Shown: positions 52,851-53,709 of the stretch, piece after piece
How the letters are laid out: each line of letters starts with the position of its first letter
Position numbering within the stretch: the first letter of the stretch is position 1
Source of the DNA: Bacillota bacterium
GTDB taxonomy: Bacteria; Bacillota; Clostridia; Lachnospirales; Lachnospiraceae
Length of the DNA stretch: 53,709 nt
Assembly (NCBI GenBank): GCA_023663285.1
Contig: JAMPHT010000016.1
Span: forward strand, 1 to 53,709
Direction of reading: 5' to 3'
Notes under the pieces: generated by a model
Databases searched by the model: none
Told to the model about the DNA's origin: nothing
The model's input: the letters and a program-made list of their open reading frames with translations, nothing else
Translations under genes and position numbers: made by a program

Positions 52851-53621
52851 ATGAGCAAACAGTTCGGATACCCTGAGTATGATGAGAAGGGCGTGAAACG
52901 CCTGACTGCTGCGGGGGATGCGGAAAATGACATGATGATGGATATCGTCGTCTATCGGATGGCGGCAGGGGAGATAAAAGAATTTTTTTCAGACAGTGAG
53001 GAGACGGCGGCGCTGCTGGTGCTGGGAAAGGTCACCTATGAATGGGAAGGCCGGACGGCAGGGGGGCATAGGGAGGATTTTATAAAGGAAGGTCCCTACT
53101 GTCTCCATGTGTGCAGGGGAAAGAAGGTCACGGTGAAGGCTGAGGCGGACAGTGAGCTGCTGGTACAGAAAACGGCCAATGAGAGAGAATTTGATTCGGT
53201 CTTTTACACACCGGATACCTGCCGGGATGAGACCTTCGGCTTCGGACTCTGCGAGGACCGTATGGTCCGCACTGTGCGCACGGTCTTTGACTATAAGAAC
53301 GCGCCTTACTCCAATATGGTAAACGGCGAGGTGATCAACCATCAGGGAAGCTGGTCCAGCTATACGCCTCATTCCCATCCCCAGCCGGAGGTATATTATT
53401 ATCGTTTCCAGCGTGAGGAAGGCTTCGGCGCCTGCTTTATCGGGGAGAATGCCTATAAGATCGAGGACGGCAGCTTTGCCGCGATCACACCGGGGGAGAC
53501 ACATCCTCAGGTGACTGCGCCGGGCTATCCCATGTATTACTGCTGGATGATACGGCATCTGCCGGGGAATCCCTGGACCACAAGGGACGACGATCCGAGG
53601 TATGTCTGGATAAAGGAATAG
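52851..53621 (+). CDS. iolB: 5-deoxy-glucuronate isomerase
   Basis: IolB isomerises 5-deoxyglucuronate to 5-keto-2-deoxygluconate, the substrate of IolC. The 256-residue bicupin has the family motif SWSSYTPHSHPQPEVYYYRF (metal His and Glu). The following TPGETHPQVTAPGYPMYYCWMIRHL and the C-terminal NPWTTRDDDPRYVW are also typical. AAAGGAGAG precedes the ATG 14 bases after iolG. The remaining 88 bases of the window carry no gene start I can support. iolA and the DKG-phosphate aldolase iolJ are not in the window and may lie downstream. Confidence 0.95.
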   Translation: MSKQFGYPEYDEKGVKRLTAAGDAENDMMMDIVVYRMAAGEIKEFFSDSEETAALLVLGKVTYEWEGRTAGGHREDFIKEGPYCLHVCRGKKVTVKAEADSELLVQKTANEREFDSVFYTPDTCRDETFGFGLCEDRMVRTVRTVFDYKNAPYSNMVNGEVINHQGSWSSYTPHSHPQPEVYYYRFQREEGFGACFIGENAYKIEDGSFAAITPGETHPQVTAPGYPMYYCWMIRHLPGNPWTTRDDDPRYVWIKE

Positions 53622-53709
53622 GCAGCTATACTCGATTCCCACGCAGTATTGACCAGGGTTGTTTCACGAAGAAAAATAAATAAGTGGAAGAATATAGAAT
53701 TCAGCGAGG

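Noticed and set aside
53622-53709. Start of a further iol gene at the window end
   Set aside because: No start codon with a ribosome binding site and no conserved coding sequence is visible in the last 88 bases.

Overview
The window is chromosomal DNA from a spore-forming, anaerobic-type Firmicute, most likely a Lachnospiraceae (Clostridium cluster XIVa) member. The evidence is a SpoIIM-like protein, an alpha/beta small acid-soluble spore protein (SASP) gene with a sigma-G-like promoter, YtvI, AGGAGG-type ribosome binding sites throughout, and the gene orders pyrH-frr-uppS-cdsA-dxr-rseP and tig-clpP-clpX-ysxC. This assignment rests on gene content and order; no rRNA or other species marker is present, and I saw no tRNA, CRISPR array, insertion sequence or phage gene.

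Region 1 (1-18200) is housekeeping and cell envelope. It runs spoIIM-like, DAHP synthase on the minus strand, a membrane-anchored NodB deacetylase, a bactofilin with a long acidic N-terminus, then pyrH, frr, uppS, cdsA, dxr and rseP. A degenerate PP2C-like protein and a small Ser/Thr kinase follow. Next come a transaldolase-type aldolase, the SASP gene (minus strand), tig, clpP, clpX, ysxC and ytvI. Region 2 (18200-28170) is signalling and export: an orphan OmpR-type regulator with a degenerate receiver, a TraX-family protein, a four-gene unit (ABC ATPase, ABC permease, LytTR regulator, soluble GHKL kinase), and a pair of ABC exporter half-transporters.

Region 3 (28200-53709) is carbohydrate uptake and catabolism. 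It begins with a GH105 hydrolase, mntP-araC (minus strand) and an XRE regulator. A family-5 solute-binding protein with an Opp/Dpp-type ABC transporter (minus strand) is divergent from a long plus-strand gene series. That series is a HAD-GH105 fusion, a GH38 alpha-mannosidase, a probable (alpha/alpha)-toroid lyase-like protein, a Vps62/NLP-like protein, an iron alcohol dehydrogenase, and iolC, iolD, iolE, iolG and iolB. No terminator is visible inside it and the window ends just after iolB. The combination of an unsaturated-uronyl hydrolase, an alpha-mannosidase, a lyase-like protein and inositol catabolism is the most interesting feature here. My inference is that it degrades a mannosyl/glucuronosyl-inositol glycan, such as the headgroup of plant glycosyl-inositol-phosphoceramides.

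A second theme is a family of multi-hairpin intergenic elements (two full-length copies of about 180 bp and two partial copies). They sit inside co-directional gene series directly at stop codons, and in two cases they supply the last codons of the upstream gene.
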